Of a DNA stretch of 64,000 nt, positions 13,801 to 26,927 are shown one piece after another. The stretch lies in contig NC_051131.1 in assembly GCF_014839805.1 (NCBI RefSeq), forward strand, positions 5,568,913 to 5,632,912. The letters run 5' to 3'. Position 1 is the stretch's first letter; every line of letters begins with the position of its first letter. The notes below the pieces were generated by a model. The model did not search any database and had not been told where the DNA came from. It worked only from the letters and a program-made list of their open reading frames with translations. Made by a program: the position numbers and the translations under genes. The DNA is from Manduca sexta (lineage: Eukaryota > Arthropoda > Insecta > Lepidoptera > Sphingidae).

Positions 13801-14905
13801 AAAAGATAGTGTCATAGCATTATAAATATTCATTGGTTTCCAATATTGATAAGTTCCTTTTCACAGATAGCAAACATTTTCTCGTCTCACTAGACTGTAT
13901 GTTCAGTAATGTTCATTTACGTTCAGAAACTGTACTAAATAACATTTAAACTATTTTCCATGTGGATGCGTGTTTCCAACATGCATTCAAATGCACGAGC
14001 GCTTATTTCTAATATGTTTTAATTTGTATTCCCTCACTGCATCGGTGACCTCTTTATTCAGTTCGCAGCGGAATTGTTCCATTTCCACTTAAATACGTTG
14101 AAATTTCTACTCTAGCAAATTGACTCGGTGATATATCCGCTGCCCAATCTGTTTTGTGAAAGTTTGCAAAACTTCATTAACATGTTATCGAATTATGGAT
14201 AGACATAAACGAATGCGAAAAATGTAGCCATTATTTGTGTAGAACATTACATGAAAAGTTAACAGCCAATTAAATGGTTATTACAACTCTATGCACTAAT
14301 TAAAGTTATATTGTACATTTTACTGTTTCATACGGAGTTAACTATTCAATGTACGATAAATATCTGTTTTTGTTTTTATCTAATATCTAATTCAAACTCT
14401 GTTACAGTTGGGGAATATATGAACTTAGTATTGCAATATAGTCTTAGTAGGTTTTTGTGTGCCATTTTTATATTCAGGATTATGCATAATATAAAACAAC
14501 CCATATGTTCCGCATATTTACACAATATCGTAATATAGTGTAAATCAGTCAATCTAATAAAGTTATAAATAAATCTCGAATACCCAAACTCTGTATTATA
14601 CGATTAACAAATTGCTTTATTTCACTTCATCAAAATAATAGCATAATATTTAACCTGACAAGTTCAAACTTGCCGTTCTCATTAGAAATCATTGAATAAA
14701 CTCACGTAATTTAAGAGATTTCACAGCTTCATTCACATATTATGCGCTAGCGGACTCAGGCAATATTACAGAGCTGAATACAGCAGCTTTCTTAAGTCGG
14801 CTTTACACGAGAACAAGTTCTCAACCGATGGAAGCGAGAATATTACTGATTCTAGTTTGCAAGTTTGTGTGTAACGGTTTTTTCTTATTATAAACATGGA
14901 GAGAA
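10851..14905. other. no gene recognised
   Basis: Apart from the poly-C tract this is AT-rich unique-looking DNA. The frame at 11071-11334 begins on a non-ATG codon and has no recognised domain. A moderately GC block at 11.71-12.13 kb may be old transposon sequence. Confidence 0.55.
11686..11707. repeat. poly-C tract
   Basis: Fourteen C, one T and seven C on the plus strand, followed by GAGACAATTC. This may be an assembly-sensitive homopolymer. Confidence 0.9.
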
Positions 14906-15064
14906 GTGACGAAGGGTGACATTTTCAGAAAGGAAACCCAACATATTGGTACTAAAATACAATAATGCGGTCTGCAAATTCTTCTAATGATAATTAGATT
15001 TTAAATAAATTCCTCAAAACGGGAAGCCAACAGGAATCGGACTATATGAACCCTTCGGCGCTGA
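14906..15064. mobile_element. hAT-like MITE family D copy, inverted
   Basis: Left end GTGACGAAGGGTGACATTTTC, central TTCTTCTAATGATAATTAG, and a right end CCCTTCGGCGCTGA with changes from the consensus. A worn copy of the interspersed repeat with GGTAAGC and AACAGTAGAAACACCGCC follows at 15.07-15.16 kb. Confidence 0.68.
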
Positions 15065-15824
15065 TAAAGAGACGATCTACTCGCTCGCTCTATGGTAAGC
15101 ACCACGACAGCAAACAGTAGAAACACCGCCTCTAACTGAGAATTGCATACCATTGCACTGCGTATTTCATACTTAGATGTCAGATAATTGGTTGTTTCAC
15201 AATCACAGTGCCTTTAAGATTTTTTAAGCCGACATTGTTACATAGTGGCAAAAATAAACAGTTATAAAGTCATCCAGGCAGATTCTGTAAGAAATCTACT
15301 CACTTACTGTTTAATTTTTTACACAATATTATTATCCGTTGAAATATGAAAGAGAGAATTGCATCAAATTGAAATTAAGACAATTTTTTGTTTTATTTTA
15401 TTCGCACACGAGATAGAAACTGTTCTAGTGTAAATCCGGATTTAGCTTAGAATTGATGTTGTTATTCCTGCTGCACGAGAGACTGTAATTTTATGAAACA
15501 AAATTTTAACAAAAGCGAATAATTCAAGACAGCGTCAAGATTTTCAACAAGTGTTTCCGTTTCTCTGTGACCGAAAGATTTAATGCACCGAAAGTAGGTC
15601 AGTGTTCCTTTTGAGGAATAAAAGAAAAATGTTGTAACACTGCGTACACGCGATATTATTCAAATCTATTCTAGTCTTGCTTATCCACTACCTCGGAATA
15701 AAAGATTTTCAATCTTTGCGATGAAATTTTTAAAGCTTTTATTCTTTCGGTATAAAATTTTATCATTTCTGTTTAAACTCGCTCTAAATGTGCGTCGAAA
15801 GTGCATACGAATTTCATAATTTTT

Positions 15825-16102
15825 ACTGGTAGTAGGTTTCTCATATGTGAGAGTCCGCCTGGGTAGGTACCAACGCAATGTCTATTTCTGCCGCCAAGCA
15901 CCAGTATGTAGTCACTGTTATGTTCCGATTTGAAGATAATGAGACTTAACTTCTCACGTTTCAGGATGGCGAACGCAGTGCAATACCAAACAACACTTTG
16001 TCATTCAAGGTGTTGGATGGTGTTTCTACTGTTTATGGGCGGTCGGTTCGCTTACCATCAGGCGAGCGGCAAGCTCGTCTCGTCATTCAAAGCAATAAAA
16101 AA
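15825..16102 (+). repeat. interspersed repeat family R3, near full length, A-tailed
   Basis: Plus-strand copy: GTAGGTTTCTCATATGTGAG, GCCGCCAAGCACCAG, ATGGCGAACGCAGTGCAATA and ACCATCAGGCGAGCGGCAAG, ending in CAATAAAAAAA. It is the best reference copy for this family in the window. Confidence 0.8.
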
Positions 16103-17094
16103 ATATATACATATAAAACTAGTTTTTACTCGTGATCCTGTCCGTGACAATCTCTTGGAATGTAAGTCTCATAAAAACTATGTATTTATTGAGGGATAAG
16201 TAACCTCATATTCAACCATGAATTACCATTTATTTTATTTAAAATCATAAACAGTTTAGAAGTCACGCCAAAAGCTCCGTAAGAATTTGCAAATATTTTA
16301 GCGTGCAAATACGTTCAAGTAAACATGCTGTAGTGTCCCGGAAAAGCAAATGCTTACCTTTCCAATTTAATAGGTCAATCATCATATTCGTAAATTAAGG
16401 TTCGTTATTTCACCGGCTGGAATAACAGAAGCTCAAAAATTTATTATCTTTCCAAAATGGAAATACCGAATTATAACAATGTAACACTATATCGTGGATA
16501 TGCAAGCATATTTTGTAACGGCTTTCCTCGTAACACTGTTTACTTATCAAACTGAATCTGAATTCATGAATATGGACCGTACACTCACAAATGTCAATAC
16601 TGAAATTGTATAGATAAAATTACTGTGCCGCGGGCCCGATAGCGTAGAGCTTGTTCCGTTAAATTCTAATTTGTTAGACCGCCAAATCAAATAGAGAATA
16701 ACAAAACCATGTCGTACTAAAAATATATTACTCCTGACAAAATCGTTTGAAACGCAACTAAAACTCCGTCTGCACGATATCGCAAATAAATATCGATTTG
16801 ACGCCATATAAAAGTATATTTCGTTACAATATTACATAAAGATAACTAGCGTCTGAGATAGTTCTTTGACAAAACTGCACGAGCCATCCTTTCTGACTAC
16901 AGATGATCCTATTATGGAAATTGTTTTATCTAGCATATAGATAAATGAAGGTTACATGTAAATTATACATTATCAGGCTGCAAACCAAGAAAGTGTCTGC
17001 AATGAATATTTGATGTGCCGTGTGGATAAATTAAGGTGACAAAAGTTAGTTATATTTTATTTTATTAAATAAGATATTGTCGAGAAAGAAGAGT

Positions 17095-17310
17095 GTCGCG
17101 GCTTGCGCAAAAGTCCCGTGGCGGGAGGAGGGTTTGAGATACTAACCGCGGCAAACATCCGACAAGGCAACACCGGCCGGAGAGTGCGGGTGCGAGGGTT
17201 GCGAGGCTGGCAACATCGCGGGTGTTACTCCTATCCTAGTACGGCGTGTTTATTCTGCCGCGTATATCGACCGGCGCGCGGGGGTCCCGGGGGCGCGCGC
17301 CGCCCGGCTC
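17095..17310 (+). promoter_or_regulatory. GC-rich promoter island
   Basis: This block is strongly GC- and CpG-rich in an otherwise AT-rich region, with runs such as GGGGGCGCGCGCCGCCCGG just before a perfect arthropod initiator TCAGTC (17309-17314). Counting the A at 17311 as +1, GTTCGT lies at +28 to +33, one mismatch from the DPE consensus. No TATA box is seen at -30. This fits a TATA-less Inr/DPE promoter reading rightward. Open frames crossing the block reflect its composition, not coding. Confidence 0.55.
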
Positions 17311-17554
17311 AGTCGCAAGCACCGCGCGCTCGCTACCGTTCGTCTCCTCACTGCAAGTGACAGCTACCGCCGATACCTCACTACAAATCGCTGTGTATAC
17401 GCGATAATAAACTGTCAAACGTCCGACTGGACTACTATTTCAATAAACGTTCGCTCATTTTTATCGTGTGTAAAGGAATAAAGAGATTTGTTGTGATACG
17501 GGGCAAACCAGCACCTTAAAGCGACTGGCACTTCTTCAGGCGGCTGTCCAAACG
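17311..17554 (+). other. candidate first exon, non-coding leader
   Basis: From the initiator to a donor-like AACG/GTAAGA at 17554/17555 there are 244 bases without a single ATG, which is unusual here and typical of a 5' UTR. No coding sequence is proposed. It could be the distal first exon of the Hs3st gene, giving an intron of about 24.4 kb to 41938, or it could belong to another plus-strand gene or a non-coding transcript. Nothing in the sequence settles which. Confidence 0.48.
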
Positions 17555-20500
17555 GTAAGATCCTTTATAATATGTTGATATTATTTTGTGGTGATGAATA
17601 ATATTTCGCACAGTTTCTTTAGAATGAGTATTTAAAGTTTCATGTATTACAAAATAAGTTATGTACCGGTATTAGATGACTGTTAAGAGGTTACAATAAC
17701 CATAACAATGCCCACCTTTCAAAGTTTATGACAAAGTTAATTGAGACATTTATATGCTATATAATTTACAAGTAACGTGTGAAATCATATATTAAAACCG
17801 AACAACGTGTTTTATCTTGATGCAATATTTTTACCGCACGCACAATAGTTCAGTACTGTTGTGATGCTTATCATAACAATAGAGGTTGTTATCTTTATAA
17901 CGTAGTTACCGGCTACAAGTCTACGATGCATCGTAGTAAAGTCGTAGCATCGTAGCAATTATTGTGGCGCTAGATGTATAGATTGGTTTTAAAGATCAAA
18001 TATCATAATTCTCCATGTTCATTCATAAGTATAATCTACATTATGTGTATATAGTGAAGTAGAAATATAGTTTATTTATATAATAAGTACGGCGTGAAGG
18101 TTTATACGAATTGTATATTCTTCCGTTTACAGTATTTTTATAAGTGTGTGCAGGATACAAAAATTACTTTTCGACGCAAATTTTGTGTTCTTCTTTCATA
18201 CAGACGTGATTATTATACCACGCCTAAAATAATAATGTCAGCGAAATCACATATTATCTTGCATGAATTTTCATTTTCCATATTAATACTTATATCTTTG
18301 GACTTGTAGTTTAGTTTATTTTGAATAAATGTAAAAAATAACTACAAATACTTATGATAACATTTTCAATTTTGATATACGGGAAAAGATTAAATGAACG
18401 TAATATAAATATGAGAATTATAATAATTGACTATTACAGATTAAAAGCTAAGTCAGATAAGAATCTGAGTTATTTAAAATGTTTATAAGTATAAAATACA
18501 GTATTTACATCAAATTTCTACCAGAATCATAAATTTGGACTTTGTTAACAAATATATAATTGTTTTTTTTTTGTAAAAAATGACCGTCTCTTTGGTCTAA
18601 TAGAAGCATATATTATGAAGAGATTATTATATATTATTGATTGAGAACTTCTAGCTTCGATTTTCCTGGGATTGAATTTCCAAAATGAGGTTTACGCCAG
18701 GCAGGCGGAATGTCGAAGCTTGACCGAATCTTAAAAAAGTGTATTGCGCCAACACGACAATAACAAATAGACAAAATTAACTAAATATTACTACTACGTC
18801 TATTTCAATGCAGCGATGTGCGAGCATAGTTGTGTTCCGGTTTGCAGAATTTTATCGAAATCATATTTAAGTGCGTACTGAATATAAGCATTTAATGCTG
18901 ACAGTAACAAAAGCAATGTAGCAGTACGGTGCAAATCTTAGTAATCATATTAATAAAAAAAATCAAATCTTGATAATGAACTTACCAAAAACAATTCTAC
19001 TCTTTATGTGCCTTGGAAAGAATCGAAAAGCAAATAAGTGTTTTTTTTACAACAATAATTAAAATTATTTCTGTTCACAAATTTGCAGGCTATAAATAGT
19101 AATATATGACTTGTAAAAATACACACCTAAATAAGGTTTGCTTAGGAAATTATTTACGCAAAATTACTACGGCTATAATGAGAAACAATTACATACATTA
19201 ACTTTTTTATTGTTTATGAGGAAAGTTTTATACGAAAGGGCATGCAATCCGCACATTACGCGAACTGAGACTCCAAAGCCATACTGGAGATATATGTGGC
19301 AGCTGGCAAAAGCGGGAAGACAGATGGATGGAGCGACGTGGTAATATCCACAAGGATATGACAAATCTGAGGCGATTTAGTTAAAATCCTTACTATTCTA
19401 TTCTAGGGCTATTTTTTCAGAGTTGGGAAATCAATGTATGATATTGCACTGTTTTTTATTGCAAAATAAAATCTGTTTTCACGCTTAATTCTCTGAATAA
19501 ACTCTAGACAGCGTAGTAAAAGGTAGTATGTATAACAACCATAGATTTTCCTTGATTATTTGTATAGTATTATAAAAAAAGGTTAAGACCACAAAAACAT
19601 TTTATTATGGAAAGATATCGTGAGCTACATTATCTTGAAACCACGTCCTTTGTTGAAATATGGACAGACATGCTAACAAAGTTTCGCTGTTCAAGGACAA
19701 ACAAATTATTCGACAACTTCATATATCGAAGTGAAATCACATCCAAACATTATCCGCCAAAACTTGATTTATATATAAGCTTCTTATGTAGTTGGATACA
19801 TATATATATACAAAAATTTGCAAGTATTTTAAAGCGGTAACATGAGGCACGAGTTTAGAAATTGTAACTGATATTGTGATAATGTAAGGAAATTATAATA
19901 TCATGGGACGAATATAATTTCGGCAAAGACTGATTGCATTAAGTGCACCCCAGTATACAACTTATTGAATAAAAAGTGTGTGTATCTGTCTCTCTGTGTG
20001 TGGATATGTGCGTGCGTGTGCGTGTGTGTGTGTGTGTGTATGTAGCACGGAACTCACGAAATCTCGCAAATATTGCAAGAGTAGCGCTAAAGCCTTGCAC
20101 GTAACACTAACAATAAGAAATTACACTTAGCAGCAACGAACATACGACAATCCATTTAAACTTAGGAAGCAAACATGTGTTATCATCCAATTTTGTTTGC
20201 CTCAGATAAAATTAGCGCACAAAAACTGATGATCTTCTTACGGACTGTTGGTAATTGCTTTTAAGGTTAAGTTACGAAGTACTCATAGTATAAGAATAAA
20301 ATAACCAATCAGTTTAAAAGCATTTTGTTTACTTTTAAATTAAATTAATTTGGTAAGAAGCATATAATAATAAAATTATATTAAACTTTATTTAATATCA
20401 CCTTTTCATTTGACGTATTAACGCACCTAATTATTACTGCGGGAAATCTCCATTAGTTATGTATGCGACCGTGCGTGCTTTGAACAAAATTATAGTGACT

Positions 20501-21184
20501 TATAGATAGGTATACACCGACGTGATTTCGTTACGACATTGATAAAGGAACACAAAAACTTGAAATAACCTGATATTCAACTAATAAGTAAATTTGTTCA
20601 AGATTTTATTTGACCTCAATATTTTCAGTCCTGGCGAAAATGCTTTCAGCTTCTAAAGATGTCCAATCTAAGCTGAGACCTTCTATCTGTTGTTATTTAT
20701 ACATAGCCGACGTAAAAATGTTTACCATATTTTTTGTTTAACTTGGCGAGCTTCAAAAACGAGTGTATTCCCACCTTAAAAGATGGCATTCTCTATATCA
20801 TTAATATACAAATAATTCCACATTAGTAGAGCTGTCAATATGTCGCCATTGAAGGATGTGTAGTTGTGTTTATCAAATTGAATTTGGACCACTTTTTCTT
20901 TACTATAACGCTGCCCTAAGGCTGAACAAAAAATACAAAAATATTTCATATATATAACGAATTTATAGGAAACACTTTGGCTAAACAATCGCATTTTAAA
21001 TTAAAGCACAAATGTGTCTTGATTTACAATAATGTCTCTTCGGAACTTCCGATGAATATGAATGATAATCATATATCATTTGTTATATCAGACAAAACAC
21101 TGACTAGCTTCACTGATATTTATTGAGACTAGACACTATAATATTTCAGTCTCTATAAATGGGTACAGCAATTCTCTTCGCTCG
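17555..21184. other. no gene recognised; may be start of a long first intron
   Basis: AT-rich sequence follows the donor-like site at 17555. It includes the GT microsatellite and short fragments resembling family R3 near 18.8 kb. Short frames, such as the one at 19607-19840, have no recognisable content. Confidence 0.5.
19976..20042. repeat. GT-rich microsatellite
   Basis: Interrupted (TG)n with TC and GC variants; the longest pure block is about 16 bases, at 20023-20039. Confidence 0.9.
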
Positions 21185-21395
21185 TATAAAATATTGATGC
21201 ATTTACTATGATAGCTGTGAAAGTATGTTTATTGGTTTGTTCTTCTTTTACGTAGCAACGAAGTGACGGATCAACATGATTTTTTGCATACAAATAGTTT
21301 AAGATATGACACTTTTTCGAGATTACCTTTTATATATAGCATCACGCTTTTCTTTTAGGAGTAGGTAAAAATAACACGCCCACATTTAATCGATA
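21185..21395 (+). repeat. interspersed repeat fragment of the same type as at 25.3 kb
   Basis: TATGTTTATTGGTTTGTTC and ACGTAGCAACGAAGTGACGG, then ATCAACATGATTTTTTGCAT, are typical of an abundant lepidopteran element. It is truncated before the usual GC-rich end. Confidence 0.45.
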
Positions 21396-21399
21396 AGGT

Positions 21400-21655
21400 T
21401 AACGATTTCTTATATTTACGCGAATGTTGGACATTAAAATTAAACGATTCCTTCAGATATTATCACGGTTTTTATATTTTAATTTTCTCCCGACGTTTTG
21501 AAGACTTTGCAACCTTCATGGTCACGGAGCGGACTGAGATGTTGGTCAAAAGACCGGCTGCCAGACTTCAAGATACTGTGAGCTGTAAGCATTCTGCGTA
21601 ACTTGGACCACGAACAGCTAAAAAAATTCGAAAAAATAGTTTAATTTTAAGTTAC
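21400..21655 (+). repeat. foldback-type element, family H, rearranged copy
   Basis: It starts with the same head as the 4.9-kb copy. It then has the tail in inverted orientation (TATTATCACGGTTTTTATAT, TTTTCTCCCGACGTTTTG) before the shared block GACCGGCTGCCAGACTTCAA and a direct tail end (CGAAAAAATAGTTTAA). Opposing copies of the tail suggest a long terminal inverted repeat. Confidence 0.65.
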
Positions 21656-22236
21656 ATTATATTTTATGACGAGCCTATAATATTATGATACGTTCTTATA
21701 TTTTATATACGAAAATTTGAATGTCAAAATTAGTAGTACATAAAGTAAATACCTAATTTGACCCACTTAGGCGTTAGAACGGACCGCTTTGCATCGACGC
21801 TCCCATCGACCTTGAAGCTCCCGTTAACTGCATTAATCATGCGAACACATTTCAACCCCTTATTTAATCATCCGCACTTATGATAATTAGATTATTTTTC
21901 GAGAAGTTTCGCATACGTTTTCGAATTGAAAGCTTACCGATATCGTTATTCAATATTTAATGAGGTTGGTTCCGTTAAGAAGTTGGGGTTTGTTTCGCCT
22001 CGTTAATATTGAATTATCTTACACAGCCTAGTATTTTGTGCTCTATGTTTGGAACGTTTATCATCATCATTGCTTATAGCTTCTATTTTATACGCTATGG
22101 AAGCTATATATACGCGATTCAACTCGAATTACTATCCGGTGACTAACTGAATCGAGCGCATGCGCCACGGTAGCTTGCGTATAATCAGTAAACTTCACTA
22201 TATTAAGTAATCACAACTGGTCATAGCAATACTACA

Positions 22237-22415
22237 GGGGCCTTATTCTCTATCCCGCACGTTATTTTGACAGTGCGTAACAAGCACTTAACACAACGCA
22301 TCATGTTTAGGACTATAGAAATTTGGCTTACAGAATACCATTCCACGCACATTTCTCGAAGATAACATGACACGGCCGCGTTACGTGTTTACACTATCAT
22401 ACAGAATAAGGGCCC
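22237..22415. mobile_element. MITE family E, copy 1 (179 bp)
   Basis: The ends are inverted repeats: GGGGCCTTATTCT on the left and AGAATAAGGGCCC on the right. The interior is non-coding. It is almost identical to the copy at 37504, with about four substitutions and a 2-bp indel. No clear target duplication is seen. The superfamily is unknown. Confidence 0.88.
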
Positions 22416-23364
22416 AGATAATGATAAAATAATAGAAAGGATTGTCTGAAAAAACTTAAAAAAAATGGAGTTTGAATGGAACAGACTTATTGTGTTTTGG
22501 AAATGTCATGAAGCGTACACTCGAAGTGCAAGAGTAAAGTTGTTGATTCATGTTTGTTTTCTATAACACAGTATTGCAAATTTACCGCCCATTCATGTTT
22601 TACACAAAATTTTACATCAACGACTATAGTTTATAGCGCGTAATACGTATTCACAATAAAGATGTTTTATAAAAGACAACATTATCAAAACTATTGTACG
22701 TTAGAAATATTTTTTTTTTATATTGTTACCATATTTTATTTCACATCTTGTATTTTATGTAGGTGAAAACAATAAATTCCAGACAGAGATTCTCAAAAAC
22801 TGGCAATACTTAGTTAGTACTGCAATGTAAAGTTGCATAAATTATGCAAAATTTCACACAAATTATATCAACTCGTGTCTTACATGAGAATATTTGCACG
22901 AAAGTAATTGGTTAATCCCAAAGAAGAGTTAAAGTTTGCAAAGAGAATGTGTTATCTCAGCCATTCCGACTAATGCTTTCTGAATCGTCTCTCAGGATTC
23001 TCAACTTTATAATCTTGATTCGAAGTTTCCGAAGAGCGCAGCCACAATTTCTCTAGTGTTGTAGAAACCTTTGATGTTTCGCTTATAATAATAAATCATT
23101 GTGCACTCAATCGCTTTTGAATAATACATACATTTTTTTTAAAAGGGATTTTATCTAAGCGAATAGGAAGCATTTCACCTCGTGAATATTTAGGCGTGGT
23201 TACTTAGCGAAAGCACTTTTTATTAAACAGCAAGGAAAAAGGTGGATTTGTATACTTTATTCACCTGTTCTAAAACTCGAGGTATTGGTATTCGGAATTG
23301 CAAAAGTCGGGACCGTTTTATAACCTCGTGAATAGAGGTATATACTTAAATATTGATTAACTAC

Positions 23365-23605
23365 GGTGGTGGCGTAGTTGTACTGTATACGCGGTACGAT
23401 TGCCATTCTAAGGTGTCGGGTTCGATCTCGTTAATAAAGTAAGTTTTTGCTTGACGTCAGCCTGGACTTTGAAAATTTGCCCAGTACAAGCCAGTAAACT
23501 CACCCCCATTACATGAGACTTAATTTAGTGGTGGGACTCTATGCTGTGGTGGCGAAAAGGTATATTACATCTCTGCTTACCCTTGAAAAATGCAAAAGGG
23601 CATCC
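23365..23605 (+). mobile_element. tRNA-derived SINE, family S2
   Basis: The head GGTGGCGTAGTTGTA carries an A box, and GGGTTCGATCTC about 50 bases later is a B box. The 3' part (GTGGTGGCGAAAAGG, then CTCTGCTTACCCTTG) matches the SINE type common in Lepidoptera. It is distinct from S1 in sequence. Confidence 0.75.
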
Positions 23606-24112
23606 TACTAGCTACAGAAAAGTGTGTAAAACCATAGTGCCTAATCTACACGTTAACGAGCCATTTTCTTTAATGAGCAGATATATCTTCACACATCTAG
23701 GTGATGTAGGTTAGACAGCAAAACTTCCAGGCTTTCAAAAACATTTTTAAGTTACTTTATTGGCATAAATAAATTGGTAGTATTTGAGTACACTACGCCG
23801 TCGCGAGCCGTTTCCGCGGCACGCTCCGCTTTCATTACTTTTCGCAGTTCCACCTAATCTAACTTATACTAGTACTCCTCTTCAGTTGGGTTATGCTGGT
23901 AATGCTGATGCTGGCATAAAGAGTGCCGCGGGAAACAATATAATATAATAATTGCTACTACACCCACCTTAAGGTTGCGTGGTGTCCACCTAATATTAAG
24001 GCGCTTAAAAATTTAATATATAAATTTATAGTCTAGCGTAGGTATATTATGAAATGTAACTTTGTTATCCATTAATTATCAAATCTGCACGTGAGCAGGA
24101 TTTTCCTTCTTT

Positions 24113-24715
24113 TTTTAGTCTTAAAAATACGACCACCACGCTTGGAAAATTACTTCAGCTAAGCCTATATCTCTGCAAGGACAGACGACTTGATATAGGT
24201 CGCAGATGCAGTCGCATTTTTTAAGTCTTAAGGTACGACCACCACGCTTGGAAAATTACTTCAGCTAAGCCTATATCTCTGCAAGGACAGACGACTTGAT
24301 ATAGGTCGCAGATGCAGTCGTATTTTTTAAGTCTTAAGGTACGACCACCACGCTTGGAAAATTACTTCAGCTAAGCCTATATCTCTGCAAGGACAGACGA
24401 CTTGATATAGGTCGCAGATGCAGTCGCATTTTTTAAGTCTTAAGGATACGACCACCACGCTTGGAAAATTACTTCAGCTAAGCCTATATCTCTGCAAGGA
24501 CAGACGACTTGATATAGGTCGCAGATGCAGTCGCATTTTTTAAGTCTTAAGGTACGACCACCACGCTTGGAAAATTACTTCAGCTAAGCCTATATCTCTG
24601 CGAGGACAGACGACTTGATATAGGTCGCAGATGCAGTCGCATTTTTTAAGTCTTAAGGTACGACCACCACGCTTGGAAAATTACTTCAGCTAAGCCTATA
24701 TCTCTGCAAGGACAG
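24113..24715 (+). repeat. 106-bp tandem repeat, about 5.7 copies
   Basis: The motif GACCACCACGCTTGG starts at 24131, 24237, 24343, 24450, 24556 and 24662, so the period is 106 bp (107 once). Copies are almost identical, differing by a few substitutions and one inserted base. Each unit contains CTATATC and GATATAGG arms around CTCTGCAAGGACAGACGACTT, so it can form a short hairpin. The array ends abruptly at GGACAG/TCTTGATAAAGATCG, where a diverged partial unit may follow. Confidence 0.97.
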
Positions 24716-24850
24716 TCTTGATAAAGATCGTAGAAACGTGGATGCAGGCCGCTTTTTACAGGTTCGTTTAGTAGTCTTTAGGGGAGGACTATGTTGACTA
24801 GTGGACTTCGAGTGGCTCATAATGATAATGAAGTCAGAGTCTAAATCTAC
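24716..24850 (+). repeat. non-LTR retrotransposon 3'-tail-like sequence
   Basis: AGGGGAGGACTATGTTGACTAG, then GTGGACTTCGAGTGGCTCATAATGATAATG, resembles the 3' end with degenerate GAT repeats often found at LINE copies in Lepidoptera. No reverse transcriptase remains. The tandem array may have grown from the tail of this element. Confidence 0.45.
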
Positions 24851-25254
24851 CCTGCCATATATGGCCTTATTTTATTTCGATTCTATTACTTTTTTTCCGG
24901 GTAAGATAAAGCCAGTTATAATAATTTAGAGTGTGTGTTTGAGTTCCTATCTCCAATTTCATAATTACAGTATAACACAAAGCATACGTATTTCATATGC
25001 AAATATTCCGTAAAATGGCTTTAATATTTTTTATTACTACCATTTCCTTTGTTTCATTACTTTGAAAGTCTAACAGATAAGGGGATCAAATAAATTTTAT
25101 ATTTAATTATAACATCAAAGAAGTATTATGACCTTTGTAATTTGATTAACACATACTGATATCTTTTATCCCAAATGGGGTAGATAAAGATGCAACTAGA
25201 GCACACACTTTTGTTTCAATTGGACAATATACCTGCTACAAGAATCTAATATAA

Positions 25255-25550
25255 CGTCAAATGTTGTAAAATTTTTGGATATTTGTTACAATTAAACGCA
25301 GAAACAGCTGAACAGATTTTAATTAAATTTGGCACATGGATAGACCATATCCTGTATTAACACAAATACTACTTTTAAATGTTGATTATTTGTTCCCATG
25401 AGAAATAATGTGATTTTTAATTAGATTCTTTTAATAGATGGCCCTCGCGTCGTACAGATGACGTAATGGATTGATTGATTTAAGGACCTTCGTAGCGGGA
25501 AGTGCTTTTCATGCGGGTGAAGCCGCGAGTAACACCTAATATTTAATAGT
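25255..25550 (+). repeat. interspersed repeat fragment, possibly Helitron- or LINE-derived
   Basis: AACAGCTGAACAGATTTTAA, AATTTGGCACATGGATAGAC and GCGGGTGAAGCCGCGAGTAA form the familiar end region of abundant lepidopteran elements. Similar pieces occur at 1180-1260, 21185-21395 and 33655-33700. The class is uncertain. Confidence 0.5.
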
Positions 25551-25611
25551 GCTGAGACACACTGTATGTATTTTATAGAATTAATATTTTGCTGAATTTA
25601 CGTTTTGTAGC

Positions 25612-25830
25612 TGCGTAGGAGCGCGCCCACCACCAGTCGTCGGTCGCCACGACAGTCGTCACGCGCCACGTTAGCCAACATAACCGTAGACAGCGTACAC
25701 ACCTCATATAGTACTGAGTTTTTGTAATAATGTAACTTTGGTGACCAATATAGATTTATGAATTAATCACTTTAGAACGTTACTATATTTTGTGAGACAA
25801 GTTCAAAATCCCTACAATAGAAGGTAGGTT
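25612..25830 (+). other. GC-rich patch, possible non-coding exon
   Basis: After a TTTTGTAG acceptor-like site comes about 80 bases of CpG-rich sequence with repeated CAGTCGTC motifs, then AT-rich DNA to a donor-like GAAG/GTAGGT near 25825. It may be an alternative leader exon within the proposed long intron, or a second start region, since CCAGTC resembles an initiator. No open frame or homology supports coding. Confidence 0.22.
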
Positions 25831-26927
25831 TTAAGGTAAAGAGAGCAAATAAAAATAAAATAAAAAGGAAATTCGCCAAAGTAACAGGTTATTTTGCTGA
25901 TCGCGAAAGAATTTCGTGAGCGCCACTTGCAGGGGAAAAGGTCACGACTCACAGGGGAAGCTTGCGGTGCCTTTGTGTCTAAACTGAAAGATTTTTACCA
26001 TAATATTGAGTTGAAAACTATTGTATTTTATTGCTTCTATACAAACTATTTCATGATTCTGATGTAGTGAGCATGACTTAGTAATTTGTATAACTAGTAC
26101 AGCTTACAATAATAAAAGCATTTTAAAGGCACTGTCTGTTTTTAGTTTCAATATACTAAGTAAGGTTAAGCACAAAAGTAGTAGAACAAATTTAGAACTT
26201 TAAATTTCTTTCACATATGAAGTTTAATTGAATATTTTTTTGTTTTCTACGAAGTAAAGTAAATGCCTTATACTTTGTTTTATAAAGAAAAAAAATGGTA
26301 AGAATACCAAAATGCATTGGTAATTTAAAGTTACGAATTTGTTTAGTTATTTATGTGAATGACTGTACTTATTCTACACCATTCTTCACTAGCTTTCCTC
26401 TACATATAATAAAATAGTAAATTTTTCGTTACAGCTTATTGCGTAATATTAAATTCAAACAAAATTTAATAAATATTTCAAATTTATTTTATAATACAAC
26501 GCAAACATTATTAAATATCGTATTGCATATCTTAACGTCATAACACAACAAACAATCCTGTGCTGTAAGAACAAAGGATTTTAGTACGAAAGTCGGTTAC
26601 ACGTATTTTAAAACATTTGGGTTACATAAGCCGCGTGGTAGGTCAAGGTTCCCTCGCCGACTTGATTTGAAATATTGTGACATTGGAGAAATTTAACTTG
26701 AACAGAAATATTTGTAAATGGTTTTCGACGTTTATTGCTATTTAAGTTGAAAATTGTTTATCGATCCGTACACTTTAATAGATGTTTAAAACTGTTTAAA
26801 GAAAATTTCTTTAGGCAATCTATATAGAAACTTGGTAATGTTAGTGCGCGCTATTTTGTACGTAATTACTAGGATTTTATATTACCGCCTGCATTCATTA
26901 CTATATAAATAATTACAAAGTATATAT

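Noticed and set aside
17103..17360. GC-rich open frame as a protein
   Set aside because: Start is in a promoter-like CpG island; low complexity in Arg, Gly and Pro; no recognisable domain and overlapping opposite-strand frame.
21460..21560. Hammerhead ribozyme or Penelope-like terminal repeat in family H
   Set aside because: GAAAC-type sequence is present, but no CTGATGA core with the right pairing could be found.
24113..24715. CRISPR-like array
   Set aside because: The 106-bp units are contiguous tandem repeats without unique spacers, in a eukaryotic genome.
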